64,000 nucleotides of DNA from Sipunculus nudus (lineage: Eukaryota > Annelida > Sipuncula > Golfingiida > Sipunculidae). Each line of letters opens with the position of its first letter. Position 1 is the stretch's first letter. A program made the position numbers and the translations under genes. The stretch spans positions 30,295,079 to 30,359,078 of the forward strand of contig CM049307.1 in the NCBI GenBank assembly GCA_026874595.1. Reading direction: 5' to 3'. This document shows, one piece after another, positions 1 to 24,889 of this stretch. The notes beneath the pieces were generated by a model, which was not told the origin of the DNA, ran no database searches, and worked only from the letters and a program-made list of their open reading frames with translations.

Positions 1-83
1 GAAAGCATATCTTCCGTGCGGAGGACAATATCAAAATAATCAGCCACAAGAAGAAGACGTAGCCTTGTTGGACTACAGAGGGT

Positions 84-99
84 CCCCCCCCCCCCCCCC
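84..99. repeat. Poly(C) run
   Basis: An uninterrupted run of 16 C residues. Its length is likely to be unreliable in sequencing. Confidence 0.9.
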
Positions 100-3000
100 G
101 ATTCTCTCTCTTGCCTTTATAACAGGTGATGATTTCTGGATTATTCCAAATCCAAGGTATATAAAATCTGAAATACGGAAGGCTAAAAAATAACATATCA
201 TTCTTATCGTATGATCACCTTCGTCAGTATTCAAAAGACAACGCCACCAATAGGCCTATCCTTTAATAATAGAAAAAATAAAGCACCCGCGCGCACCATC
301 ACATGCGCGTGCAAACCAACACACACAAACACACATATATATGTTTATATATATAATCCCACATTAAACTAAAGAGGTGTGCAAGAAACATTGTATTTAC
401 ATTGTGATGGGATACTAGTATTAAGTATTTTGTTAACAATGCTGCCCTTTGCGGACGTGGCACATGGTAGTACAATCGTGTATCACGGCCACCAATATTT
501 TATATAAATACATATACATATATAAAATATAATTATATAGAGAATGAGATACATAAATATATAATATTTTATCCCAACCAGCATCCAAGGATCTCGTTCA
601 CAACATTTGCAAGTTAGGTGGCTAAATTACAGCTTTTTTTACCTAGGCGTGAGAAACTGATTTAATTATAAATTTGCCCTGGTACTGGAATGCACACGAT
701 GGTATAATGTCGGAGCCAGTTTCTACAAAATACTGTAGTTCTAGATGGTTTTTTTGTCGGGAACGAAGTGGAATCCCTATCCCCGACCTATTTTATGAAG
801 CATTCATGCTATGAAGAGTGTTAAAGTGATCCCAATAATATTATAGTCAAAACCTTATGATAGTTGTTAAAGTAAAGATTAACGAATGGTTATCGTAAAC
901 TTAGTCTTTCTAACTGTCCGTTCTTTATTTCTAAAAAAAAAAACCCAATCATTATATTACTTTGTTGGAGTTTATCTAGCATAAACAAAACACAGATTAT
1001 TCTGTGTTTACCTCTTAACAGGAGGAACACATGCGGATAGCTAACAAACACGGTCCGTACTCTCCCTGCAGGATAATTTGCCCTGTATCTGCACTAATTT
1101 ATTTGTTTCGGCCTAAGGTGTATAAAATGACGGTAAAGTGGTTACAGAGAGTTGAATACTGAGCAAATACTCAGCGCATCCAGGCCGAAGCAAAAAGGTA
1201 GTACTTTTAAATAGTAATACATTCCGAAAGTGAAATGTTTATACTGAACTTGTATGAATTAAAAAAAAAATACAAGCTTGTAAGATCCTAACCCACACAT
1301 TTAATCATTTTGATCCACCAGATATCTTTTCACTTAAAGAAAATATTTTGATATCAGAAAGTCATATATAACATAATCGCCACATCCAGGTTGTAGAGTT
1401 CAAACCTATCATGTTTGAAGGGACATATAAACAAGTATGTATCATTTTTTAATATTGTTACGTGTAGAGAGAAGCATGGTGATCGTTATTGAATAACGTA
1501 AAGTTCACCTTAAGGCTTCTCCCTTGAGTAACTTGCTTCATTTTGTTTTATAATTTGTTTAGGTTTTTTGTATTGTCTAACGGCTTTACGCATTAAATAA
1601 TTACAATTAAAATATTTAATAATAATTTTCTATATGAGAAAAAATCTGTCAACAGATTCAATACTTTTTTGTCACATGAATGTTTAAGGCAAAAAGGGCA
1701 CAAATAAAGAAAAAATCAATTATCCCGATTAAATGGGCTGCTCAAAAACTTTTTGAACTATTTTATCGGTGTCAACACATAAACTGCTTTGGCAGGTCAG
1801 ACTCTGCCTATATTTCAAAACATAAATAAACTCAATGAGTAATGTAAATTATGAAATATTTCATTCAACTTAAAGCCTGGGAAAGCACATAAAAAGCCAA
1901 GAGTTTGTGAATAAAGGAGACTGAAAGTTAATGTAAACAAAAAGCTTAAGGTTGTGGTAAATTACAATGACAAGTTTAACGTTTATCTAAATTTTCCGGA
2001 ACTACTGAAGTTAAGAAAATAAAATATACGTACTCCATTAATAATTATTTTATTATTGAAGACAGGATAGGTACCGAATCGGCAGTTTTAAGACATTCTT
2101 CATATTAAGACATGAATATAAGAATCTTTAATTTGTTTTTAATATATTCAGAAATATAAAAACTTCATTATCATCATAAAACATTCATGGTTATAAAACA
2201 CTTCATATCTCAGATTGACAGTTCTGCTTTATCAAACACCTGAAGTATTTAGTCTTTTTTGGTGGTTATACAGTCAACAATTTGACAGTCTGACGATTTT
2301 GTATATCAAAGTTCAAGCTTTGACTGTCTTTCAATTTGAAGAAGATATGTAATAACAATAGCTTTAATTGAGTAAAATTGAGTAAAAAAAATGGGAAAGT
2401 TGGACATAATAGAAAACATGGGTGTCCTGTGAAACATTTTATTTAAACTCGATGTAAACGGACGGTATTACATATATAGAGACTTTTCAATGTAGAATTT
2501 ACGACAGACTGATGACTTTAACATATAAACTAACATTCTCACCTTTCCGTTTCTAGAGCACCAGTCCTTATTAAACTTAATGACAGACCCTCTCGTTGGA
2601 TTGCCGCTGCATGTCAGTCAGCCAGCCAGCACTACTAGACTATTTCTGTTCGTTGAGCTTGAGAGTGAGTTCACACTGAATCAGATTGACACCCAACAGA
2701 TAATGAATATTCATAACTAACTCGTCACGCCACTCGTTTATTACTATTACTATTTTATGGAACTACGTTATGGACGTATATACGTTTACCGGTATGTTGG
2801 TAGCAGGATCATGACCTATTACTCTAAACCCGTCGTGCGACGATACAACGATAATACTTGTATAAACGCTGTTAAATACTGTACACTAGCTGCTGTATGC
2901 CTCTGTCACATAGAAGCTACGATTTTTTTTGTCGCACGGTTTAAGCAGGGTTGCAAGAGAAGTTTCTGGTGAAGATGGAAGAAGTGGATTTAGAAGTAGC

Positions 3001-3719
3001 CTTCACATAAAAATAGGTGCAGTACGACTTTTGTTGGACAATAGGTCAAGGCTGTTGGAGTCAAATCGTTTATAAATTATAATAGATCTATAGAGTTAAC
3101 ATTCACAAAAAAGGACAAACGAACGTAGGAAAAAAAATAAAGAAAATTTGGAAGTTTGTTTAATGTATGACAATCGTTAGGACTATCGTATATAGGAGGG
3201 CCATATCATATGAATTTGTTAGTATATCGTAAAACAGTTGTAGTAACTCGTATGGCGTTGCGCAAGAGATCTACAAAAAGGTTAAGAAATATCTATGAGG
3301 CTGAAACTGTTGAAACCCTGATAAAAAACTATTTGACTGTTAAAGGAATGACCCAAAATTTCTGTCATATTCCTTTTGTGTGACGTAGGTTTCAGGGACT
3401 TTACGTAAGACGTTACCCTCCTTGCTCCCGGATCTTATTAGTCACGTGCTTTCAAAACAATATGAATTTTTTAGGTAATATTTCGAGAAGCACCGCCACC
3501 TCGTGGCAAAATTCATGCAGCTTCATGTGCATAGTAGAGGGTCATCGCTTGTTACAAATTAAGATGGTTTGGCATTTCCATAACGGAGTTTATATAAAAA
3601 AAAATATTTTAGGGTATATATCAATATATTATCAAGAAAAAGGATAGACGATGTCATTATAATTCACTTGCAGGGTGGTTATTTATTTAATTATTGTGTT
3701 GTGGTATAATCCATGCAGA

Positions 3720-3761
3720 CTGCCTCAAGTCGCATTTTGACTGCCTTAAGTCGCATTTTGA
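3720..3761 (+). repeat. 21-bp tandem duplication
   Basis: Two adjacent 21-bp units (3720-3740 and 3741-3761) that differ at one position (ctgcctcaagt versus ctgccttaagt). The sequence looks like a recent slippage or local duplication. Confidence 0.8.
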
Positions 3762-5961
3762 TCCAGTGGGTCATGTCTTATTTTTCATTGCGCCTCGTGC
3801 ATTGCCGCCATTTTTTTCACAGAGAAAGCAACAAGAATTTTACCACCCTTCCGCCAGAGTTTGATTCTACTCAAAATAACCTCTTCAAGTTTGGTACTGT
3901 GGTACGGCCGGGACTATACTTGTCTCAACTGTATGACTTTAAAATCAAAATTTAAATCCTTTAAATGGAAACGCCCTTTATTCACATTAATTTTATTACT
4001 TGTAACATATTCATCTTGATGCGTTTATTCTTCCTTGAATAACTTGCTTGATTTGCTTTTGTGTTTTGGACATTCTTTACGACAAAAATACCCATGTTTA
4101 TATAAAAAAATTCTTATCAAACGTATATTTGAACGGGCCACATTACCCTATTCACTACATTAATATCTAAGCCGCTGGTGTGTTTATAGAACCCCAGTGT
4201 TATGTGGGGTTTGAAGTTCAATGTCCATAAACACTAACTAACGCTACTCTGCGCAGTGTGGAATTTATTAAAGCAACTGAAAAGTGATTCTAGTTGGACT
4301 GAAAATATATTGTCCGATCCATGTGTGACTTTTCTGGAAACTAAAATAACGGATAATGTAGGGCTAATGTTTAACGTTTAATGTTTAATGTCTCTTACAC
4401 GTAGAACAAAGATACAATGCAATATTAGAAAAGTTTTATTGTAAAGAAAGGTAAACCAACAGTGTATGTACAAATGTTTGAAAATAAAATACAATACATT
4501 TATTTCCCATACACTCAACATATAAAATAATAAAAATAATTATACGGAGATAAAGTTTCCGTTCCAGTTTTCGTTACTGCAAAAGTTATTACTTGCAAAT
4601 TACGTACAGTATTATTACAGTATCACAAGGCATAAAAACACTATATATTAGAAAAGAAAAGAATATATACTGATAAACAAGTATGCGGAGAAAACATCAA
4701 CCAAAGAAACAACGTATAGGTATGCAGTTAAAAGGAATAAATATGTAATTAAGAATGAGCAATATGAACGATATTAAAAAGCACAAAAGTATAGGAGTGA
4801 GCTTAAAACCAGAGATGCAAGGTGAAGGCAGGAAAATGATGCGGTACTGGAGAAAACAGAGATATGGAGGTACCGAAATAACAAGATGATGAGCTGACAA
4901 CATGAGTATACTGATTGCTGTAGGTTTATTTAAAATACAAGTTCAGCATGTGGTCATTCTCCCGCCTGTCAAGGAAGACTTAGGTACATGATTATTCTGA
5001 ATGGACCACGTGGTTTAATTCAAAGGATTATATAACGGATTTAAATATGTGATGATGCTCACAAAATATTTTTAACAACAGTAAAATGGAGCATACAATA
5101 TAGCTACGGGGATGTGACGGGAGCCTCAATTAATGATTATCTCTTTGGATACTCAGTCGCTTCGGGATACCCATACATTAGATAAGTCACATAAAATGTA
5201 ACCAGTGAAAAGGTATCATTATGAGATAGGTATGAGAGTTTGAAGATCCTGTAAATACTAAACTATGATATGCATCGAACATGTGACGATAAGAAGACCA
5301 CAGATCATTGTGCATTCTCCATGGCAAAGCATATTAATACAAACGCAACAAAACATCGTACAACTACACATAAACCATGAAGGAAACACAGATAAATATT
5401 TTGTGTCATTTGCGCATGATAAAATCAGCGCCTAGGTATCTCCTTCGCACCAGATACTTATTTAGGGCTAAACCATCTGAAACAGCAGATACTTTTTCAT
5501 AAATGTCTGGCTTGAGCAAACATCAAACATGGCATATAAACGCGTGCGCACAAGAAACTAAGCATTTATTATGTACCAACGATGTAACTTTCCCAAACTT
5601 ATGAGATAGAAACAGGATAAAAAATGAAAAAAAGGTATCCTACCCGAGCGACCCTACACACGTGATGAAAGAGTGTAAATACAAAATTATGTTTTTGAAT
5701 TATGAATAATAGTCACATGATTTCCTGAGAAAAGCGTCAATTATTAATATATATGTGTAAACAGATGCATATAAACTGCATTGGAGCCCAAACTTGATTT
5801 TCTTAATTTGATGGTATTAATCGGCTCATTTCATATGATTTCATTCGTACATAAACTTTAAATTCTTGGTTAACTAGTATCTCTTTAAGGAATACTCAGG
5901 TCTAATCTCAATCCAAAAATGCTTGACAAACGCCCCAGGCCGCCCCGGAAGCACGCGTCCT

Positions 5962-17932
<11,971 letters not shown>

Positions 17933-18127
17933 GTTTGATGATTCTCAAAGCCAACCTACAAATAAGACTATATATATATATCTTACATATCAACGTGTTA
18001 ATATATACATTTAAACACACACAGACGCGCATACACACATTTTGATAATAATAATAATAATAAGATTAACATTAATAATAGTAATGGTAAAGTCGTGTTT
18101 ATCTGTGGTCTAAGTGTAAGTAAAGGG

Positions 18128-18180
18128 TAAGAGTGACACCTTTTAGATAGACTTTAATTATCTAAAAGGCATCAGTCTTA
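18128..18180. repeat. Hairpin with 22-nt arms
   Basis: Arms 18128-18149 and 18159-18180 pair over 22 positions with three mismatches, around a 9-base loop. The inner 11 bp (CCTTTTAGATA) pair perfectly. An (AT)n tract follows. It could be a small inverted-repeat element or a hairpin RNA. Confidence 0.7.
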
Positions 18181-18182
18181 CT

Positions 18183-18214
<32 letters not shown>

Positions 18215-18220
18215 TACACC

Positions 18221-18264
<44 letters not shown>
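18183..18264. repeat. (AT)n microsatellite, two tracts
   Basis: Two TA runs separated by a short gtacatacacccaaa segment. Confidence 0.95.
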
Positions 18265-18269
<5 letters not shown>

Positions 18270-18520
18270 GCGAAATTTCACGACACCCCTCCCCCTTATA
18301 ATACTATGCACACATTAATTTAAGGTATAAAGCTAAGATACCATATGGACGGAATGCTGAACGCGGCATACAGAATGCGGATAAAATCAAGATTGACGAA
18401 ATAAGTAGGTGAGATTCCTTATTCGCGGATCCGGCATGGGGAATGCATATCCCGCAAAACGGATCGCTACATGTAACGATTTTTACCGGTACCGCATAGT
18501 ATACAAGGGAACAACATAAA

Positions 18521-18587
<67 letters not shown>
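18521..18587. repeat. (AT)n microsatellite
   Basis: TA dinucleotide run with one break. Confidence 0.95.
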
Positions 18588-18589
<2 letters not shown>

Positions 18590-20178
18590 TGCTGTGCCGG
18601 TACATATAGTACAGCGGCGAAAGCTCAACAAGGGCTATATTTAAGGAAATACCCCTACCGGAGGTATTATCAGAAATGAATACGTCATGGGCACATTCAA
18701 GCCGTTACGTGAACCGTCCAAGTAGTTACACGTAAGAGCTATATTGGTTCATAAAGTTTTTATATAATGATATATAATAGAGTATTTTTAATGAATGGGA
18801 GATCTCAGCATGTATACAGTGTGATATTTTCCTGATTGCTAATTTTACATGACTTATTAATAAATAACAGATCCTTGAACCGTGCTTTCAAACACGTGTC
18901 TAAACATGACGCTCTATATATAAGGTTAACTTGAAGAGTAACGGATACATATACAGCTCAACGGGAAGCTTAAATTAAACTGGCAAAAATCCAAGTGTAC
19001 TTATATAGCGAAATGATCAAGTATTGCTCGTGGGTGCCATATATGTCAGCCCAGGCAACTGAGAATCTTGAGGACAATTTGATCATAATTGAGTTGTATG
19101 TATGTGGCTATATATAGAGCGATGGGTATGTGTGTGGGGGCGGGGTTGTGACCTTCTAATCGATCAGGCCATGCATGATAGTTCTTTTATTAATCGAAGT
19201 ACTGAGTTTTCAAACCCATATCAGCAGCGACGCATTTCGGATTGTTCAAGTCTTGCGGATACATCCGTATTTTATATAAGTACTTCCGTAATGCCTGTAG
19301 GCTTTTTTGTAATGGTATATCTTTAGTGAACCTAAGAAAGCGTTCTTGTCCTGGTGGGAACGTTTAGACCCAATAACTCATATGCATATATTCCATCCCA
19401 ACGACTGCATGGTCATGGAAATGAGAAAGGAACATACAAAAAAAAACAAAATAGACATGAAACAGTCCCCACTTTATAAAGTTAAGTAATCTACATTTTG
19501 CTATCACGGTATATATCAATTCTGTTAATTATGTCGTTGCAAAATAATCACAGGAGACAAATTTTGGTATTCTTACCTTCTCTGGTTTAAATTGTTTTTG
19601 TTTATATGAATTAAAAGTAGGAATAATCAGCGAGCACAGCTAAGTGGCCACACTTGTGTATACCATATGGTTTTATATCAATGTATTTCGATTAAGAGAA
19701 CAGATTATTGTGACCACGGAAAGCCGCCAGGTGAATTTAGACTATGCGAACACCGACCAATGTCCAAGACGTCCACACAGTACACAAACCCTGCCGGACC
19801 ATAGAATATTGACGGATTGTATTCATATTTCAAGCCAAAACTAATACCCTTTTACAAAACCTGCTATATCTCTGTTTACATGTATATGTTGTTGTTGAGT
19901 GTGTATTGACGCGTCGTCAGTAAACTGGGTACAGCCTGTGTTGGTCGTGGGCCGAGGTATTGTCAGGCGACAAGCCATAGCCGATTCAGCTCCCTGCAAT
20001 GCTTGATTATTGACCAAGCAGGCAGTTTTCCGGATAAGCAGAGTTGATTTTTTCATAGGGATTTCACAGGCATTTAAACCAGGGCATATATAGTTCGGAA
20101 TGTTAAGTCGTGTGTTATACATTTGGACAAACATGAATATATGCCAAGTGTTACGGAACCTGATATAAACAGATCACG

Positions 20179-20950
20179 TGATGAACACAGATCCTGTAAT
20201 GGAGATAAAAAAAAAATCAGATTCTGCAACACTAGGCAGCGTGAAATGTCTAGGGGAATGAATAAAGAAGTCAGTGTTTTTTGTTAACAAATAACTATAA
20301 TTTATTCTTAAAACAACCCTAACATTACAATACACTAAATCGATACAATAATACAATAAAACAGCGGTATAACAACAAGTCAATACAATCACAAATAAAA
20401 ACAATGCGCACAGTACCTGGATACCAACACCGTCAACACGATACGTCCTTTAAATGTAAACTCTCGGAGAATGACAGTCCAGTGTAAAGCTCTTGAAAGC
20501 AACCCAGAAAGTAAACTGAAGTCCAAATGCATAAAATCCAGGAAAAAGTCTTTGAAAATCTATAATTGCCGCATTCGTCGGATATGGTCCTAGAAACTCA
20601 CACACGCTCTTGCGTCCGCTGGAAAATCTTCTCTGCTCTCTGCCCTTCCATTCTAAAACACAGCCCCTTTATATACCCTCACACCCCAAAGCGAGAATTT
20701 TCCCACTTCTCCAACAGTCCATAAGATCCTGCACAACACACGTTTCAAGAATTATCGAGAAGACCATAGCCGTGTGTATCCCCACACACCAGGGTCATCA
20801 CGTGACCCACGACCAGGCGTGAAAACCACTAGGCAGCACGACAACGAGAGTTCAACCAGTACGGATTAAACATAGAATGTAATACGCGGCCAGACACGAG
20901 TGCCACAACAGGAGTACCTGTGTCACATAATAAAACAAGCACCTTTAACA
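20179..20950 (-). repeat. 3' LTR of the Gmr1-like element
   Basis: 772 bp on the minus strand, beginning TGTTAAAGGTGC and ending GTGTTCATCA. It aligns with 26122-26885 through scattered substitutions and small indels. An AATAAA polyadenylation signal lies within the shared TTAAGAATAAATTATAG segment. Confidence 0.9.
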
Positions 20951-21081
20951 CTCCCCCTCCTGTAAGAAAAAAGAAAGTTTTCTCGGAAAACTTTTTTTTT
21001 GCGATCACAATCACTAAATTTTAATAACATCTCAGAATCATCTTATTTACAACATTACATAAAGATCTTGTTTATAACATT

Positions 21082-22489
21082 TCATAAACATCTCGATAAG
21101 CAATCAGCAAGTACATTGTCTTTCCCTTTAATGTGTATGATATCAAGATTGTAAACCTGTAATAACAAACTCCATCTCAACAATCTTTGATTTTTACACT
21201 TCAACTTGTTCATGAACGTGAGTGATTGTGATCACTGGAGACAATGATAGGCCTGACTGATGAAGTAACATAAACTTCAAAATGTTGCAACGCCAAAATC
21301 AAAGCCAACATACTTTTTCAATAGTGGAGTAGTTTTTCTGGTTTGCATTAAATTTTCTTAAGAAATAACAAATTGGATGATCTATGCCATCATTGCCTTC
21401 CTGTAACAACACAGCACCAGCAACAGTATCACTAGCATCTACAGCTAACTTATAAGGTACAGAAAAGTCTGCAGCTGCTAAAACTGGTGAACTTTGCAGA
21501 ATTGCTTTCAAATTCTGAATTGCATTTTTACACTGAATATTCCATACAAACTTTTGTTTCTTCTTTAACAAACTAGTCAAAGGTTCAGCTACAGCAGGGA
21601 CATTTGGACAAAACTTACTGAAGTATCCAACCATACCTAGAAAACGCATTATTTGCTTTTTGTTTTCTGGTCTAGGAAATGCAGAAATAGCACTGATCTT
21701 AGCATCAACAGGTTTTACCTGACCCTGCCCTACAAAATGACCCAAAAATGTTACTTGTGCATGACAAAACTCAGATTTTACCAAGTTGATGGTCAGACGT
21801 GCCTCACTGAGTCTCCCGAAGAGGTCGCGAAGAACCCGCAGATGTTTCTCCCAGGTGTCGCTGCACACGATAAGGTCATCAATATATGCGTCACAGCCCT
21901 GAATGTCCTTGACAACCATATGGATGAAGCGCTGGAACGTGGCTGGCGAGTTCTTCATGCCAAACGGCATAACTTTATATTGGTACAGTCCTTGCGGCGT
22001 CACAAATGCGGACATTTCTTTCGCTCGTTCTGTCAGCGGAACTTGCCAGAATCCTTTTAGCAAGTCAAACTTGGAGACATATCTGTTGCTACCGACTCTA
22101 TCAATACAATCATCGTTTCTCGGGATCGCGAACGTGAAAGTCTTGGTGACAGGGTTCAGTTTTCGATAATCTGTGCACATACGGTAACTTCCATCAGGTT
22201 TTGGCACAAGAATACATGGTGAACTCCAGGTACTGTTATTAGGTTCAATAAAATCATTGTCCAGCAAATACTGAATCTCATCCTGTAGATACTTTTGCTT
22301 TTCTGGATTCAGTCTATATGGATGTTGCTTGACTGCGCTAGCCTCGCCAACATCTACGTTATGGCACAACATGTTAATTCGCGTTGGAATGTCACTAAAC
22401 AAATGTTCATAATTCCGCAGCAGGTTCTTTAAGTCTTGTTGTTGTTGTGCGGTAAGGTGTGACAGTTTGGCATCCAGGTTTTTAAGCAC
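21082..22489 (-). pseudogene. Reverse transcriptase and RNase H of the Gmr1-like element
   Basis: An open stretch of 396 codons (22489-21299) carries the Gypsy RT blocks: LVPKPDGSYRMCTDYRKLN, KFDLLKGFWQVPL (first catalytic Asp), MPFGMKNSPATFQ and the active site YIDDLIV, followed by FLGHFVGQG. The tether and RNase H start follow (YKLAVDASDTVAGAVLLQEG). The frame then breaks at a TGA in KVCWL. RNase H resumes in other frames (LALQHFEVYV, RLLRWSLLLQVYNL, IKGKDNVLADCLSRC) and ends near 21082. The RT would copy the element RNA into cDNA. At the upstream junction near 22500 the integrase frame ends and the RT frame starts one base out of register. Directly downstream come only the purine tract and the LTR, with no second integrase. 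Confidence 0.9.
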
Positions 22490-22491
22490 GT

Positions 22492-23705
22492 CTAAGTTTT
22501 TAATGGTACTGTATCACACTGAATGTCTACATCACACTTACAATCAGTATCTACTTTAACTGGGCCAGGGTCAATTTTTACACAATTAACAGCAGTATCA
22601 TTTTGTACAACATCTGATGTGCTATTTCTGTCATAATATGGTTTCAACATGTTAACATGGCACAGTTGTTTCTTCTTACGTCTAACTATTGTCAACAGTA
22701 TGTAATTTAAATCACTGACTTTCTTGTCAACAATGTTAGGACCAAAATACCTAGCTTGCAGAGGTCTGCCAGGGATGGGAAGTAAGGCAAGGACCTCTTT
22801 ACAAGGCTCAAACGTCCTACTTACACTGTGCTTGTCATACTCTGTTTTCATTTTACTTTGTGCAGATATTAGATTTGACTTTGCAATCTCACAAGCATTG
22901 TGTAGTTTAGTGCGAAAGTCTGAGACATACTGCAGTAAACTAAGAGAATCAGGATTTTCACACAAGAGTTTTTCTTTAAGCATTTTCAATGGACGTCGAA
23001 CGGAGTGTCCAAAAACCAGTTCAAAGGGACTAAAACCCAAGGACTCTTGAGAGGATTCTCTGACAGCAAACAACAATAGGTGGATTCCTTCATCCCGTCT
23101 TTCTGTGTGTTATAGCAATAAGTCCTGATCATGTTTTTTAATGTCTGGTGAAAACGCTCGAGGGCTCCCTGACTTTCTGGATGGTATGGCGAAGAGCTGC
23201 ACTGTTTTATACCTAGCTCAAGCGTAACTTGTTGGAATAAGCCAGTCATAAAATTAGACCCTTGGTCAGACTGGACGGATTTCGGTAATCCAAAAGTTGT
23301 AAAACACTTGGTCAGAGCTTTGACAACACTTTTGGCATTAATTTTGCGCAATGGTATTGCCTCAGGGAACCTGGTAGATGCGCACATAATTGTCAGCAAG
23401 TATTCATGTCCAGATTTTGTTTTGGGCAGTGGTCCAACACAGTCAACAATAATCCTACTGAATGGTTCCTCGAAAGCAGGAATAGGCCTAAGTGGGGCCT
23501 TAGGAGGATTCTGATTGGGTTTGCCTACCATCTAGCATGTATGGCATGATTTACAATATTGTACAACATCTTTCCTGAGGTTAGGCCAATAGAAGTGTGT
23601 ACTAACTTTCTGATAAGTTTTATTTATACCTAAATGGCAAGACAAAGGAGCCTCATGTGCCATGCTTAGAACTTCACTGCGAAAAGCTTTTGGGCAGTAC
23701 TATTT
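22492..23705 (-). pseudogene. Integrase of the Gmr1-like element
   Basis: The N-terminal zinc-binding part is readable from about 23690 (SMAHEAPLSCHLG then YCKSCHTC, an HHCC module). The catalytic core shows the DDE triad: IIVDCVGPLP, VQSDQGSNF and GALERFHQT. A TAG interrupts just after CKSCHTC (about 23530), where related elements have Gln, consistent with CAG to TAG. A frameshift near 23075 separates the core from the C-terminal part (SLGFSPFELVFGHSVRRPLK, ARYFGPNIVDKK, QLCHVNMLKPYYD). No chromodomain is visible. Integrase joins element cDNA to the host chromosome. It lies immediately upstream of the RT, the reverse of ordinary Gypsy order. Confidence 0.9.
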
Positions 23706-23777
23706 GATGTTTGATGGACCACTCATCATCAGCGCATACATCATGCGGTCGCCATTTACGCATAAGCACTCTTTTTT

Positions 23778-24360
23778 TTAAACATAGAAACAAACTGGGT
23801 TCTGTGACAGCTCATCTTTAGAAACTGCCCCGGGAAACAAACTTGAAATATTAGGGTCCTTATGCTGTTCCGCGATAAGTTCTGACCTTGAGAATGCTGC
23901 ATCCTGTACGGGCGAGTCATTAGACGAGTCACTAGTGACTCCCAGAGTGTTATTATCTGGACCATTATTCTCATGTGTGTTTTTCTTGGCCATAGATCTA
24001 GTTACAGCACATGAAAGATACAAACAAGGAATTTCCTGACTTTCAGGATCAGTGTCCTGATCAAGTAACGGCTTTTCTGTCACTATTAGTACAGGCTGTA
24101 CTTTATCACCTGCAACATCATTGCCCAGTAGCAACTGAATTCCCTTAAAGGGTAAAGTAGTTCTTATGCCCACAGTAATATTCCCAGAAATCATATCTGA
24201 CTTTAAATGGATACTGTGAAGCGGAACCTGAGTGTGCCTGTCTGAAAACACACCATTAACAAGTGCATGAGCACCAGTAAAGGACCTACCAGAAAATGGC
24301 AAAGTGTTTGCTAAAATGAGAGTCTGGCCTGAACCAGTGTCCCTCTAAATTCTAATAGGG
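23778..24360 (-). pseudogene. Aspartic protease region of the Gmr1-like element
   Basis: The retroviral-type active site reads RDTGSGQTLILANTLPFSG from about 24345. It is preceded by an in-frame TAG, so the active-site segment is cut off from the upstream gag frame. The rest (HALVNGVFSDRHTQVPLHSI, LLLGNDVAGDKVQP) resembles the protease fold with its LLLGND strand. The frame ends near 23778 by frameshift; the integrase zinc module lies about 100 bases further on. The protease would process the element's own polyprotein. Confidence 0.8.
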
Positions 24361-24455
24361 GTAGAATCTGAAAAATCACTTGAAAGTGATACAAAACCAT
24401 CATGTATGAACGGCTCAAATAACTCCATTTCAGAGTCAAGAGAGGAATCTACTAC

Positions 24456-24887
24456 CTAAACCTCATCAAACAAAGAACTGACATTGACAGTGTCAGTCAT
24501 AAACTCTGTTTCAGAGTCATCTAAGGAATCTACATCCATTTTATCATCAAACTCCTCATGGGAGTCAACAGAGAGATTTTCCTCAGCAGAAACAGGCTTT
24601 TGTTTGTCATAAGAGGACCTGGCCTCATTTGAAATACTCTCGCAAGAGTCATAAAAGGACTTAACCTTATTTAGAGAATACTCCTCGCAGGAGTCTTGAA
24701 AGGACCTAGCCTTATTTAATTCCTCGCAGGAATCAACTGAGGGTTTTACCCCGCAAGCTACAGATTCTTCTTTGGATTCAGACGGCACTTGGGCCTCCGT
24801 AGCATCAAACTCTTTATCTGAGTCAACAAAGGAGTTGTACCCCTTATTTACATGAAAAGAGCTTGGCTCTTGTACTATGCTATGCAT
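24456..24887 (-). pseudogene. Acidic repeat linker between the zinc knuckle and protease
   Basis: 143 codons rich in Glu, Asp and Ser. Units of about 15 residues built on DSCEE followed by a K/R-S-F/Y segment recur: DSCEELNKARSFQ, DSCEEYSLNKVKSFY, DSCESISNEARSSY, then a more diverged DSHEEFDDK. The frame ends at a TAG near 24457. I know of no named domain here. It occupies the place of a Gag-Pol spacer and may be disordered. Confidence 0.6.
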
Positions 24888-24889
24888 AG

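Larger units (their letters stand above)
1..5961. other. Intergenic, no gene recognised
   Basis: I see no exon-like segment with splice signals and no recognisable protein motif on either strand. The open frames here are short and do not resemble known families. The stretch holds a 16-base C run, AT-rich low-complexity patches and one 21-bp tandem duplication. It lies downstream of the first LITAF-domain gene, so its right end should contain that gene's 3' UTR. I could not fix a polyadenylation signal. Confidence 0.6.

Noticed and set aside
19841-20134. 97-aa minus-strand frame beside the retrotransposon
   Set aside because: No motif, no splice support and no similarity I recognise; treated as chance.
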